Positions 43,690 to 52,409 of a stretch of 64,000 bases of DNA are shown here, one piece after another. Each line of letters starts with the position of its first letter. The first letter of the stretch is position 1. The notes under the pieces were generated by a model, which saw nothing but the letters and a program-made list of their open reading frames with translations, was not told the DNA's origin and searched no databases. A program made the translations under genes and the position numbers. Origin of the DNA: Paraburkholderia humisilvae (GTDB taxonomy: Bacteria; Pseudomonadota; Gammaproteobacteria; Burkholderiales; Burkholderiaceae); assembly GCF_902859855.1 (NCBI RefSeq), contig NZ_CADIKH010000019.1:62001-126000 (forward strand), read 5' to 3'.

Positions 43690-43971
43690 ATGAAATCGCT
43701 TCTTCGTTCACTGGTTGTGGTTGGCGCGTTGACGGTTCCCGTTTTCGCGTTCGCACAGGCTAACGGTGCAACGGCTTCGCAAGCTGACGCGGTGAGTGCG
43801 ACACAAATGAGTCATAGCGGCTATGGCGGTGTCGCTGACGGATCGACTGCTGCTGGGAACAGTGCCCCGCGGCATCATTGGCTTGGCTTCCTGCGTCACG
43901 GCAACGGCGGTAACCAGCCGGGCGATTGTGTCGGCCCGGTCAGCTTTTGCCAGATCTATTTCGGTAGTTGA
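43690..43971 (+). CDS. Small secreted protein, DUF4148-like
   Basis: A 93-residue exported protein with a clear signal peptide (MKSLLRSLVVVGALTVPVF, cleavage after AFAQ). The short mature part carries SGYGGVADGSTAAGNS, reminiscent of the Burkholderia DUF4148 group, and a C-terminal piece with two cysteines (DCVGPVSFCQIYFGS). ATG 43690 follows GGAGGTCATC, a good ribosome-binding site; a longer frame upstream is not needed. Function unknown. It is a single-gene unit with a hairpin downstream. Confidence 0.72.
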   Translation: MKSLLRSLVVVGALTVPVFAFAQANGATASQADAVSATQMSHSGYGGVADGSTAAGNSAPRHHWLGFLRHGNGGNQPGDCVGPVSFCQIYFGS

Positions 43972-43990
43972 TTGAGATTGTGACGTGCCC

Positions 43991-44032
43991 CGCCCGGGCG
44001 ATGCATGCGCACGCATGATCGCTCGGGCGTTC
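43991..44032 (+). terminator. Imperfect hairpin after the small secreted protein gene
   Basis: The segment folds as CGCCCGGGCGATGCATGCG against CGCATGATCGCTCGGGCG with one or two mismatches, then TTCT. It starts 19 bp after the stop codon and is a plausible terminator. Confidence 0.5.
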
Positions 44033-44183
44033 TACGTACCGCCTGCCTTTGCCAATCTCCGTTGAACGCATTCCGCGTGATGACGCACCATCCCAACTCA
44101 TGCACACAACGTGCGACAGTTCGCTCTGCAATGGAACCGGCCATGCGTTGCATATCGCTTCACTCATTATGATGAGATGCATC

Positions 44184-44563
44184 CATGCGGCAATGGATCA
44201 GGCAGACCCGCGAACTGACGGATAAGCCATTTGACATCAGCCTCGTTCCGTCATCGCACTCGCCCGCAACGCGATCGAGCAAGGCATCGATATTTTGGTG
44301 GCGCAAGGCAGTGAAAGCGGTGGTCATTTGAACCGCGGGACGATCGGACTTCTGTCGCTGCTGCCGGCTATTCTCGGGATTGCAGAAGGACGTCCGGTGC
44401 TCGCTGCAGGAGGCATCACCGATCGATATGACGTGCGCACCGTGTCGGCACCGCGTTTGTCGCGTGCGAAGAGTCCAATGCGCATCCGCTCTACAAGCAG
44501 AGGATCATCGACGCGACAGTCGACGATACCGACTATCGAACAGGCTACTCGTTGAGGCGTTGA
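44184..44563 (+). pseudogene. Nitronate monooxygenase remnant
   Basis: Three frame-shifted pieces of a 2-nitropropane dioxygenase family gene are readable on the plus strand. These are RQTRELTDKPFDISLVPS, then IEQGIDILVAQGSESGGHLNRG with RPVLAAGGITD, and last FVACEESNAHPLYKQRIIDA followed by DDTDYRTGYSLRR and a stop at 44563. The N-terminal third is missing, and internal deletions remove the FMN-phosphate loop. It is more related to the short NMO class than to the intact gene at 39147-40247, so it is not simply a duplicate of that gene. Confidence 0.8.
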
Positions 44564-44748
44564 TAAATCGGGTTGCTGTTTCAATCCATAAATATTGAAA
44601 AGAAATAATAAAATAATTCAGATTGTGCAATAACGACGTGTCATTAATATGATTAGCCCATTACCACTCAATTGGTAATGTGCACGTCATGCTGCATGCA
44701 TAGACTCCGGATTCTTTCAGCCGTCCAACACCCCGGAGTCTCTCGCGA

Positions 44749-46701
44749 ATGCGTTCAAACAACATACGTCTGGCACTGCATGCAACGGTTTTATCCAGCG
44801 CTGTATTGCTCGCTGCGTGCGGCGGTAGCGATGTCGATGGCAGCCCTGATGCGTCGACGCCGCCCGCAGCGCCGCCCGATCAGAAATTCGTCGACAGCGC
44901 GCCCGTTCCCGATGTTCCCGCGTTCGTCGATAACATCGCGACCAATCAGCGCGGCGACGCGCGCTTCGCAACACTGGACACCAATGCCGGTGCGCGTCTC
45001 GTGTCGCGTTTTCTCGACCTCTGGCATCCGCTCACTGAGATAGTCGACGCAGGCGTGACCGCACCCGCGGTGGGTTCGTTTCCGGCTATCGTTCCATCGA
45101 CATGGACGGGCTTGCCGAACGACGGCACGTCCGGCGGCACGATCCTGAACGCGTCGGTGCTCACCCGGAATATCCAGTTCGTGATCGACGAGACCACGAA
45201 TCGTACGCAGGCCCAGGCGGATGCCGCCTATTTCGATGACCGGCGCGGCAAAGGTTATAGCGTGACCGATGGGATGGGGCCACTCAGCGACGCATGGCGT
45301 AGCGCGTCCCAACAGACGACCACGATCACGAGCATTCCTGCGAATGCGACGACGGTGCTATTTAACGATACCGGGAACAATATCGGCGTGGGCAGCGCAT
45401 CGAACCCGACCTTCGGGAAGATGGTGGACCTGCTATCGACGATGGGCAATAACGCATCGACCGAGCCAGCCAAACGCTTCTACAAGTATGCGCGGCCCTA
45501 TCGCTGGAGCAATAGCGTGATCGTCGATCCGACGCTGGTGCCGGCGGAAGCCACCGATCCGACTACGGACGGCGGCTATATCAGCGGCCACGAAGCCGAA
45601 GCGATGCGGGACGCGGTCACCATGGCTTACTGTGTGCCGGAGCGGGGGCCGGAAATGATCAGCCGCGGTCTCGAACTGGGCGAGAACCGCATTCTCGCGG
45701 GGATGCATTCGCCGCTCGATGTGATCGCCGGTCGGATGTTCGCCTATGCGGCCGCTGTCGCCAACCTGAGCGATCCCGCGAATGCGACGCTGAAAAGCGA
45801 TGCATGTCAGCAAGCGCGGGCTGCGCTGATGGCGGCGACCCACACCACGCCCACGACGTTCTTTGCGTTCGCGCATTCTCTGCCGGTGAGCGTCGATCGG
45901 TTTGCCGACTTTGCAACCAACAAGGCGGCGTCGAACAGCCGGATGACGTTCGGGTTTTCGCAGATCGAATCGACCGATGTGCCTCCGGTCGTCCCGAAGG
46001 GCGCGGAGGTGTTGCTCGAGACACGCTACCCGTATTTGAGCGCGGATCAACGTCGTGTGGTGATCAAGACAACTGAGTTTCCTTCCGGATTCCCGGTGAT
46101 GGATGATGCCGAGGGTTACGGGCGCATGGACATGTTTGCCGCGTACAACGGCTATGGCGCGTTCAACGGAAATGTGACGATCTCGATGGATGCGACGCAA
46201 GGCGGTTTCAGTGCGAACGATACCTGGCAAAATGACATCTCGGGTAGCGGCAAGTTGACGCTCGACGGAACCGGCACGTTGCAACTTGCCGGCAACAACA
46301 CCTATTCGGGTGGCACCCAGGTATCAGGCGGCACACTGGCAGCGGGTTCGGCGACCGCCTTCGGCACGGGCGACGTGTACGTCGGCGCGGGTTCGGCGAT
46401 GATCGGGGCGAGCGCGCCGGTCAAGGTCAGCGGCAAGTTCACGCTGTTGCCGGGCACCACGCTGCAGATGGAGGTCGATGGCGCCGGAGGCGGACAACTG
46501 AACGTCGGTGGTCAGCTGACGTTCGTGAACAGTACGCTGCACGTGACGTTCGCCAACGGTTTCACACCGAAGGTGGGCGACACGATTCAGCTGATCAACG
46601 GCGGTGTTGGCACGCAACGGTTCTCGACTATCACGGTCGACGGGTTCAAAGCGTCGGCAGTGTATTCAGGCGGCACGGTGTCGATTCACCTCGATTCATA
46701 G
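44749..46701 (+). CDS. PAP2-type acid phosphatase lipoprotein fused to an autotransporter-like repeat
   Basis: A 650-residue lipoprotein (lipobox LLAAC, followed by GGSDVDGS). The catalytic half is a PAP2/class A phosphatase or vanadium-haloperoxidase fold with all three motifs: KYARPYRWS, GGYISGHEAEAMRDAV and ENRILAGMHSPLDVIAGR. From about residue 480 the protein changes to a Gly/Thr-rich beta-helix segment with an autotransporter-associated strand repeat (GSGKLTLDGTGTLQLAGNNT, YSGGTQVSGGTLAAGS). There is no C-terminal beta-barrel, so it cannot self-transport, and it probably stays as an envelope-tethered phosphatase. Substrate unknown. Confidence 0.83.
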   Translation: MRSNNIRLALHATVLSSAVLLAACGGSDVDGSPDASTPPAAPPDQKFVDSAPVPDVPAFVDNIATNQRGDARFATLDTNAGARLVSRFLDLWHPLTEIVDAGVTAPAVGSFPAIVPSTWTGLPNDGTSGGTILNASVLTRNIQFVIDETTNRTQAQADAAYFDDRRGKGYSVTDGMGPLSDAWRSASQQTTTITSIPANATTVLFNDTGNNIGVGSASNPTFGKMVDLLSTMGNNASTEPAKRFYKYARPYRWSNSVIVDPTLVPAEATDPTTDGGYISGHEAEAMRDAVTMAYCVPERGPEMISRGLELGENRILAGMHSPLDVIAGRMFAYAAAVANLSDPANATLKSDACQQARAALMAATHTTPTTFFAFAHSLPVSVDRFADFATNKAASNSRMTFGFSQIESTDVPPVVPKGAEVLLETRYPYLSADQRRVVIKTTEFPSGFPVMDDAEGYGRMDMFAAYNGYGAFNGNVTISMDATQGGFSANDTWQNDISGSGKLTLDGTGTLQLAGNNTYSGGTQVSGGTLAAGSATAFGTGDVYVGAGSAMIGASAPVKVSGKFTLLPGTTLQMEVDGAGGGQLNVGGQLTFVNSTLHVTFANGFTPKVGDTIQLINGGVGTQRFSTITVDGFKASAVYSGGTVSIHLDS

Positions 46702-46807
46702 GTTCGCGACCCCATGCGCAAGCGGTCGTCGGGCGCGGGGAGCAACGAGCGTATGCATTGCAACCGCTTTACAATGCAGACGTTCCTTTGTTTCCCGTGA
46801 TTGTCCG

Positions 46808-47386
46808 ATGACCCCATTCAAAACTGTTGCCCTCGAACATGCCAGCCGTCTGATCAACCATGGGCCGACGGTGCTCGTCACGAGCATCGACGGCGCGCGG
46901 CGCAATATCATGGCGGCGGCGTGGTCGATGCCCGTCGAGTTCACGCCGCCGCGTATCGCGGTGGTTATCGATAAGCATACCTTTACGCGCGAACTGGTCA
47001 TGGCGAGCGGAACCTTCGGTATTTGCGTGCCGGGCGCGAGTGCGGTCGATGTGACCTATGCGGTGGGCTCATCGAGTGGGCGCGATACGGACAAGTTCGC
47101 CGAGTACGGCATCGTGCCGATTATCGGCCCTGTTCTGGGGCTGCCGCTTGTCGAGACAAACTGCGCGGCATGGCTCGAATGCAAACTGATTCGCGAGCGC
47201 CACACCGAAGACGCTTACGACACCTGCTTCGGTGAAGTCGTGTCCGCGGCGGCCGATCCGCGTGTATTCAACAATGGCCACTGGCTCTTCGACGCATCGA
47301 ACGAGTCGCTGCATACCCTGCATCATCTTGGCGCCGGGAATTTCGCGCGCGCGTCGGACATGCTGCGCGCAAAGCCGCTGCCGTAA
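46808..47386 (+). CDS. Flavin reductase domain protein
   Basis: A 192-residue FMN-binding split-barrel protein of the flavin-reductase-like family (LINHGPTVLVTSIDGARRN, MAAAWSMPVEFTPPRIAVV, GTFGICVPGAS, then TNCAAWLECKL and GEVVSAAADPRVF). Such proteins provide reduced flavin to monooxygenases or reduce small substrates. The start ATG 46808 fits the family; the frame is open further upstream into the end of the phosphatase gene but that part has no homology. It stands alone. The decayed luciferase-like gene at 42926-43461 would be a typical client, but they are not adjacent. Confidence 0.85.
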   Translation: MTPFKTVALEHASRLINHGPTVLVTSIDGARRNIMAAAWSMPVEFTPPRIAVVIDKHTFTRELVMASGTFGICVPGASAVDVTYAVGSSSGRDTDKFAEYGIVPIIGPVLGLPLVETNCAAWLECKLIRERHTEDAYDTCFGEVVSAAADPRVFNNGHWLFDASNESLHTLHHLGAGNFARASDMLRAKPLP

Positions 47387-47557
47387 GCTACTTTTCTTCT
47401 GGCAATACGCGGAGTCGACACGCATTTTCGCGGGCCATCGCGCGCCGGTACGTTTGGCTCTACGTCATTCCGTACGTCAGTGCGCGCCTCGCGATAAATA
47501 ATACGGAAGCCCGTGAAAGAATGGCCGGGTCACGCAACCGACAACGGGAACTGACCT

Positions 47558-48421
47558 ATGGCTGTCGCAATGTCCTACCATCGTCGCGCCGTCAATGGCA
47601 TCAAGCTGCACTACGCGATTGCAGGCGAGGGGCCTCCAGTCGTGCTGTTGCACGGGTTTCCTGAAACATCGCACACCTGGCGGCGCCAGATACCCGTGCT
47701 GTGCCGTCAATACCAGCTGATCGTGCCGGACCTCAGAGGCTACGGCGCTTCGGACAAGCCGGTGAGCGGCTACGACAAGCGCTCGATGGCAAACGACATC
47801 AAGGAATTGCTGGCCACACTCGGCATTTCGTGCGCCGCAGTGATCGGACATGACCGCGGCGCGCGCGTCGGTACTCGGCTCGTGAAAGATCATCCATCCT
47901 GTGTTGCGCGTTTTGCGGCACTCGATAACATTCCGACGCGCTTTATCTTTGAGCGGATGAATGCCGATTTTGCGCAGGCCGGCTGGTTCTTTTTCTTCAA
48001 TGGTGTGCGCGACCTGCCGGAAGCGTTGGTGCAGGGGCGCGAGGAATTGTGGCTGCGCCATATCTTTACGTCATGGCTCTATGACATCAGCGCGATTAGC
48101 GACACGGACATTGAAGTTTATCGCCGTGCGTATGCGGCACCGGGCGGATTGCGCGGCGCGTTCGAGGACTACCGCGCATGGAAGCAGGACGTCGAACAGG
48201 ACAAGCAGGATGCGGACGTGAAGATCGCGTGTCCGACACTCGCGCTATGGGGCGCCGAATTCGAAGCGGCGAAGATCCTCGATATGCGCGAGGTGTGGCG
48301 CGAGATGGCCACGGACCTGACGTGCGCGCCGATCGCCTATGCCGGGCATTTCCCGCACGAAGAGCGGCCGCTCGAAACAAACGAGGCGTTGCTGGCTTTT
48401 CTGCGTGACTGGAAAGGTTGA
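47558..48421 (+). CDS. Alpha/beta hydrolase, haloacetate dehalogenase/epoxide hydrolase type
   Basis: A 287-residue alpha/beta-hydrolase. The HGFPE oxyanion motif (VVLLHGFPETSHTWR), the nucleophile Asp in the GHDRGAR elbow and the final His in AGHFPHEE mark the dehalogenase/epoxide-hydrolase branch, which uses an Asp nucleophile in place of Ser. The cap region is rich in Trp and Phe (GWFFFFNGVRDLPEAL), as in fluoroacetate dehalogenases. The halide-binding residues cannot be confirmed by eye, so dehalogenase versus epoxide hydrolase is open. Confidence 0.85.
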   Translation: MAVAMSYHRRAVNGIKLHYAIAGEGPPVVLLHGFPETSHTWRRQIPVLCRQYQLIVPDLRGYGASDKPVSGYDKRSMANDIKELLATLGISCAAVIGHDRGARVGTRLVKDHPSCVARFAALDNIPTRFIFERMNADFAQAGWFFFFNGVRDLPEALVQGREELWLRHIFTSWLYDISAISDTDIEVYRRAYAAPGGLRGAFEDYRAWKQDVEQDKQDADVKIACPTLALWGAEFEAAKILDMREVWREMATDLTCAPIAYAGHFPHEERPLETNEALLAFLRDWKG

Positions 48422-48703
48422 GCGCCTGCGGTCCACCGGAATAAAGGTTACAGCCGTCCGGCCTGGACGCACCGGCGCTTTCGGAATACGAAATGCACAT
48501 GAAAGTATTTCGTTGCTCATTCGTTAGTTAGTTCTCTCGTCGATATTGAATGAATGCTTTCAACGCTCGAATAGCGCGGAGCAATGCGGTTTTTTCGCGC
48601 GAATGGGGCGACGCCTGCCGGCTTAACCTTAAAGCATCGGGCCACGTCCGGTACCCGGGTGGCCGGCTTGCGTGGCGTCCACGGCGTATTCAAATCGACA
48701 ACC

Positions 48704-50431
48704 ATGGCCACACTTCATGCAGAAGAGCTTTCGCGCCCAGAGCAACGGCATCCCGCATCGTCCAATTCCGTTCAGCGCGACGCCAAGTTCGCTGACGCGC
48801 TGGCGAAGGTAAAGCCGCTGCTCGATTCGGATGCGGTCATGAGCGAGAGCGACCTCGTGCAAGCGCTCAATATCGCCGCGGTGTGTTCGCTAGGGCTCAG
48901 GAAGGCGGAAGAGGCGGAAGTGTATTGGCGTCGTCTTATCGACGTACAGCCCGATTTTGTCGACGCGTATAACAGTCTCGGCATCCTGCTCAAAGGGCTG
49001 AACCGTCTGCAGGACGCGGAAGCGATCTATCGGCAGATGCTGTCGGTGTACCCCGATCACGCCGAAGGGCTCAATAACCTCGGTGCGGTGCTGTTCGATC
49101 TGAATCGCTTGCCCGAAGCCGAAGCGGCCTATCGCGCGGCATTGGCGAAGCGCCCGGATTTTGCGGAGGCGAGCCACAACCTCGGTAAAGCGCTGCATGC
49201 AGCCAACCGGTTTGCCGAAGCGGAAGAGGCGTATAGACAGGCCTTGCAGATTGAACCGAGCAAGGTCGAGATTCATATTCATCTGGGCAATACGCTGGAA
49301 CAACTGGACCGCCTTACCGAAGCGGACGAGGCATTCCAGGCTGCGTTGGCGATTCGTTTCGATGTTCCGGAGGTGCATCACAATCGCGCGATCGTATTGA
49401 AGACGCTTGGGCGGTTGTCCGAGTCGGAGGCGTCTTATCGGCGCGCGCTGGCTTTTCGTCCCGATTTCCATCTTGCGCGGTTCTCGCTCGGCTCACTGTT
49501 GCTGAGTCTCGGTCGGTATGAAGAAGGCTGGCCGCTTTACGAAGCCCGTTACGATCAGGAAGGGCGCATCCATCACCACAGTGCGGCGGTGTTGCAGTGC
49601 CCGCGCTGGCGGGGCGAGACGCTTGCGGGTAAGACGCTGCTTGTGTGGCAGGAGGACGGTCTCGGCGACATGATCCAGTTCGGCCGGTACTTGCCTGTGC
49701 TCAAGGCGCAAGGCGTCGCACGCATTACGTTTGCCTGTGCCGCGCCGTTGCGGCGCATGTTTGCCGGCGTCGACTGTGTCGACGAAGTGATGAGCCACGG
49801 TGAAGCGTTATTGCGTTCGAGCACGTACGACTCCTGGACGAGCCTGATCAGCGTTCCGGCGTATTTGCGCACGACGCTGAGTACGATTCCGCCCAAGCTT
49901 CGCTTGACGCCTGATCCGGCGCTCGTGCAGCAGTGGGCCGAGCGGCTTGCCGGGTTGCCTCGCGGTCGCAGAATCGGCGTGGTGTGGAAAGGCAATCCGA
50001 AACATCACAACGACGCGAAACGCTCAGTGCGGTCGCTTGCGACGCTGGCGCCGCTTTGGAGTGTGCCGGGTCTGACCTTCTTGAGCTTGCAGAAGGGGCA
50101 GGGCGAAGACGAAGCGAATGCAGCGCCGGCTAATCAGCCGCTGCTGCATCTCGGTTCGGACCTGAAAGACTTCGCCGATACTGCGGCCATCGTCGCGCAA
50201 CTCGATCTGCTGATCTGCGTCGACACATCGAGCGCGCACCTTGCGGCGTCGCTCGGCAAGCGCTGCTGGATGATGCTGCCCGCGCACGATGTCGACTGGC
50301 GCTGGATGCGTGACCGGACCGATTCGCCGTGGTATCCGGAAACGCTGCGTTTGTTCCGGCAAGCGAGAGGCGAGAGCTGGGACGCGGCCATCGAGCGCGT
50401 GCGCGATGCGTTGCGCACAGTTGCGTTCTAG
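48704..50431 (+). CDS. TPR protein with glycosyltransferase (GT9/GT41-like) domain
   Basis: A soluble protein of about 575 residues. The N-terminal half has about six tetratricopeptide repeats (AYNSLGILLKGLNRLQDAE, GLNNLGAVLFDLNRLPEAE, ASHNLGKALHAANRFAEAE and so on). The C-terminal half resembles ADP-heptose/OGT-like glycosyltransferases (WQEDGLGDMIQFGRYLPVL, RIGVVWKGNPKHHNDAKRS, LDLLICVDTSSAHLAASLGK). Such proteins glycosylate flagellin, adhesins or surface polymers. The start was put at ATG 48704; the frame is open earlier, but that part is Arg-rich and unlike the family. It converges with the GNAT gene, the two stop codons sharing CTAG. Confidence 0.85.
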   Translation: MATLHAEELSRPEQRHPASSNSVQRDAKFADALAKVKPLLDSDAVMSESDLVQALNIAAVCSLGLRKAEEAEVYWRRLIDVQPDFVDAYNSLGILLKGLNRLQDAEAIYRQMLSVYPDHAEGLNNLGAVLFDLNRLPEAEAAYRAALAKRPDFAEASHNLGKALHAANRFAEAEEAYRQALQIEPSKVEIHIHLGNTLEQLDRLTEADEAFQAALAIRFDVPEVHHNRAIVLKTLGRLSESEASYRRALAFRPDFHLARFSLGSLLLSLGRYEEGWPLYEARYDQEGRIHHHSAAVLQCPRWRGETLAGKTLLVWQEDGLGDMIQFGRYLPVLKAQGVARITFACAAPLRRMFAGVDCVDEVMSHGEALLRSSTYDSWTSLISVPAYLRTTLSTIPPKLRLTPDPALVQQWAERLAGLPRGRRIGVVWKGNPKHHNDAKRSVRSLATLAPLWSVPGLTFLSLQKGQGEDEANAAPANQPLLHLGSDLKDFADTAAIVAQLDLLICVDTSSAHLAASLGKRCWMMLPAHDVDWRWMRDRTDSPWYPETLRLFRQARGESWDAAIERVRDALRTVAF

Positions 50432-51285
50432 CCAAGCTCGAACGTAGTCACGCCGAACAGGCGTGCAAGCGGAATCGCCGGTTGCGCCCGGGTGTACATC
50501 CGCGCGGTTTCGAACACGCTGTTCATTCCGTATCGCTGCGCTAGCGCGACGGCTGTCACGTTCGGCTCCGGCACGTCGAGCGCGACCGTCTCGCCCGCAC
50601 ATTGCGCGAACAACGCGTTGAGCAGTGCTTCGGCGGTGCTTACGTCGTTGGCGAACAGCGGGCCTATCTTGTGGCCGGTGCGGCATTTACGCAGTACACC
50701 ATAGCCTTCGAGACGGCCGTTGTGCCACGCAGCCCGCGCAATGGAATCCGGCTGCGCAATCCACGCGGCGAGGAAACGATCGCGCGACGCAGGGAAACAT
50801 TGCCGATCGTATGAGGCCAACTGATCGAACGGCACTTCCGCAAGCGGGGTCATCGGTGCGCTCTGCATGCACTGCGCGACGCCTTGAAAGCGGATATTCC
50901 GGTGTGCGAGCTGAAACCCGGATTGGCGATAGTTGTCTTGCTGCGCCACGACTCCATCGAGGCCGATATTGCGGTTTGAGAGGTACTTGATCGCGTGTTG
51001 CCAGATTCGATAACCGAAGCCACGACCGCGATATTCCGGCTTCACGATGTATAAGCCGATGAAACCGAAGTGCTGACCGTACCGGACTGCTGAAATCGAC
51101 CCGATCGGCTCGTCGCGCAACGTGCCGACGAAAAATCCGTTGGGGTCCGCGATGCGGAAGCACGCTGCATCGTGCAGGCCGGGGTTCCAGCCTTCCTGTT
51201 CCGCCCATTGAATCGCGAGTCCGATTTCGTCGGGCTTCATCGGGCGAACGACAAAATCGTGCGCGGGATCGATCACGTCGCTCAT
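50428..51285 (-). CDS. GNAT acetyltransferase with second GNAT-like domain
   Basis: A 285-residue N-acetyltransferase family protein. The N-terminal GNAT domain (about 10-130) has the acetyl-CoA loop in FIGLYIVKPEYRGRGFGYRIWQ, with GSISAVRY before it. The C-terminal part (VPFDQLASYDRQCFPASRDR, GYGVLRKCRTGHKIGPLFA) matches the extra domain common in this two-domain GNAT group. The ATG 51285 is preceded by a perfect GGAGG. Substrate unknown. Its last codon overlaps the end of the convergent TPR gene. Confidence 0.86.
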   Translation of the reverse strand: MSDVIDPAHDFVVRPMKPDEIGLAIQWAEQEGWNPGLHDAACFRIADPNGFFVGTLRDEPIGSISAVRYGQHFGFIGLYIVKPEYRGRGFGYRIWQHAIKYLSNRNIGLDGVVAQQDNYRQSGFQLAHRNIRFQGVAQCMQSAPMTPLAEVPFDQLASYDRQCFPASRDRFLAAWIAQPDSIARAAWHNGRLEGYGVLRKCRTGHKIGPLFANDVSTAEALLNALFAQCAGETVALDVPEPNVTAVALAQRYGMNSVFETARMYTRAQPAIPLARLFGVTTFELG

Positions 51286-51394
51286 GGGTCCTCCGTGGCC
51301 GGCTTTCATGCCGGGCAGTTTAGCGTACGCGAAACTGGAAGGGTCCTGAGGATTCGAACTGTACCGTGAGGCGGCCGTGCGCCACTTCCCGCAT

Positions 51395-51434
51395 CAAAAG
51401 CAAAAATGCCGTTCAGTGCTTAACTGAACGGCAT
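51395..51434 (-). terminator. Intrinsic terminator, minus strand
   Basis: A perfect 12-bp stem (ATGCCGTTCAGT and its complement, 5-base loop, 51406-51434) is followed on the minus strand by TTTTTGCTTTT. It lies 66 bp after the membrane-protein gene at 51500-51817 and would end the tae4-immunity transcript. Confidence 0.85.
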
Positions 51435-51499
51435 GACCGCCGAAGCGGAGGTTTCCCTTGACTATGTATGGCTATGGACAGAGTTGCTGGTACGGTTGG

Positions 51500-51817
51500 T
51501 CACATCCGGGCATAACCAGGCAGATAGAAGAGGAATACAAGCAAACTCGCGGCAAAAAAGAACGCCGCCCATCGATGTACCGACCAACGCCCGTACGCGA
51601 TTGCATTCAGGCTCGCAAAAGCAGATGCAGGTACCAGGAATAGCGCTGCCATGGACAAGAGCGTTATGAGGTGTGAACTGCAATGCTCCATGTCGGCGCA
51701 ACCCGAAGCAGACCGATTCCCGTGCGTCCAGTTGACACGAGTTAAGACATAGAGTGCCAGCCACGTCCAAAATAGTCCCCATCCGAAGCCCAACATCGCG
51801 ACTGCAATCCGTTTCAC
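51500..51817 (-). CDS. Small membrane protein, immunity candidate for the Tae4-like effector
   Basis: A 105-residue integral membrane protein with three predicted helices (about 5-26, 50-70, 83-101) and a loop with two cysteines (GCADMEHCSS). It begins at GTG 51817, which overlaps the TGA of the degraded Tae4-like effector as GTGA. This is the usual close coupling of effector and immunity genes. Known Tai4 proteins are periplasmic and not polytopic, so if this is immunity it is a different type. The open frame is intact although the effector is dead, as expected when immunity outlives the toxin. Confidence 0.65.
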   Translation of the reverse strand: MKRIAVAMLGFGWGLFWTWLALYVLTRVNWTHGNRSASGCADMEHCSSHLITLLSMAALFLVPASAFASLNAIAYGRWSVHRWAAFFFAASLLVFLFYLPGYARM

Positions 51818-52270
51818 TTGATCTCCCAGAGCAGGATTTGCTTCGACTTTCCAAGATCGGAGTACATATTATTGTCCGTTCGAGCTTTGAGCCATGATAG
51901 CGGGTTGGGCAGCGCAGGAACACCCAGACGGAAGCGCAAGAACGATTCTGTCGACGGAGTAAGCGTGTCCTTGTTCCAAAGGTCAATATGCCCGCCGCTG
52001 GCATTACCCGAATCTTAGCCTTCTCGCGTCCAGTACCTTGAGAATTGAATGATCCCGGTGCGTGCTTTCACTTTGCTTTGCCAGTCCGCGCCGGTAACAT
52101 TCTCCGGCTTTGGTAGCCCGGCAAATGGTTGCAATTTCAACCATTGTGCCATTTCGTCGGCACGCGTCGCCGTTGGCTTTCCGTCCGGCGTTTCGATAAG
52201 ATACGGATAGCCCTGCATCGAAACATCGCGAACGCTCGCCGTGACCGTTCAAATGGCGTAGCGTGTCTGA
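51814..52270 (-). pseudogene. T6SS amidase effector Tae4-like, inactivated
   Basis: In one minus-strand frame most of a Tae4 peptidoglycan amidase is readable: MQGYPYLIETPDGKPTATRA, DEMAQWLKLQPFAGLP, GADWQSKVKARTGIIQF, then SGGHIDLWNKDTLTPSTES with the catalytic His, and the closing DLGKSKQILLWEIK. It is broken by TAA at 52015-52017 and TGA at 52249-52251. Where the family's catalytic Cys-Ala-x-Arg is expected, the frame reads Tyr-Ala-Ile-stop (52260-52249), consistent with TGC to TAC and CGA to TGA changes. The region before that is lost. The gene stops on the start of the membrane protein at 51817. Confidence 0.75.
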
Positions 52271-52409
52271 TCTCGATCTGAGCGTCATGACGCGCGACGT
52301 CACGGCAAGCGCGCTTATAAATCCGAGGGACGAAATACGCGGCGACAAGTACCCCGCGAACCTCGCGCATGAACTAGAATGACCTGGCCTCCACTTAAAA
52401 AAACAACCT

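Noticed and set aside
43690..44184. Insertion sequence between the two decayed flavoenzyme genes
   Set aside because: No transposase frame or terminal inverted repeats were found; the intact gene there is a small secreted protein.
51330..51365. tRNA-like GTTCGAATCC on the minus strand
   Set aside because: The sequence resembles a T-loop, but the flanking bases do not pair into a T-stem and no anticodon arm or acceptor stem can be built.
51462..52004. 180-codon minus-strand frame across the Tae4 remnant and membrane-protein gene
   Set aside because: It is in a different frame from both the Tae4-like sequence and the intact membrane protein; Cys/Arg-rich shadow.
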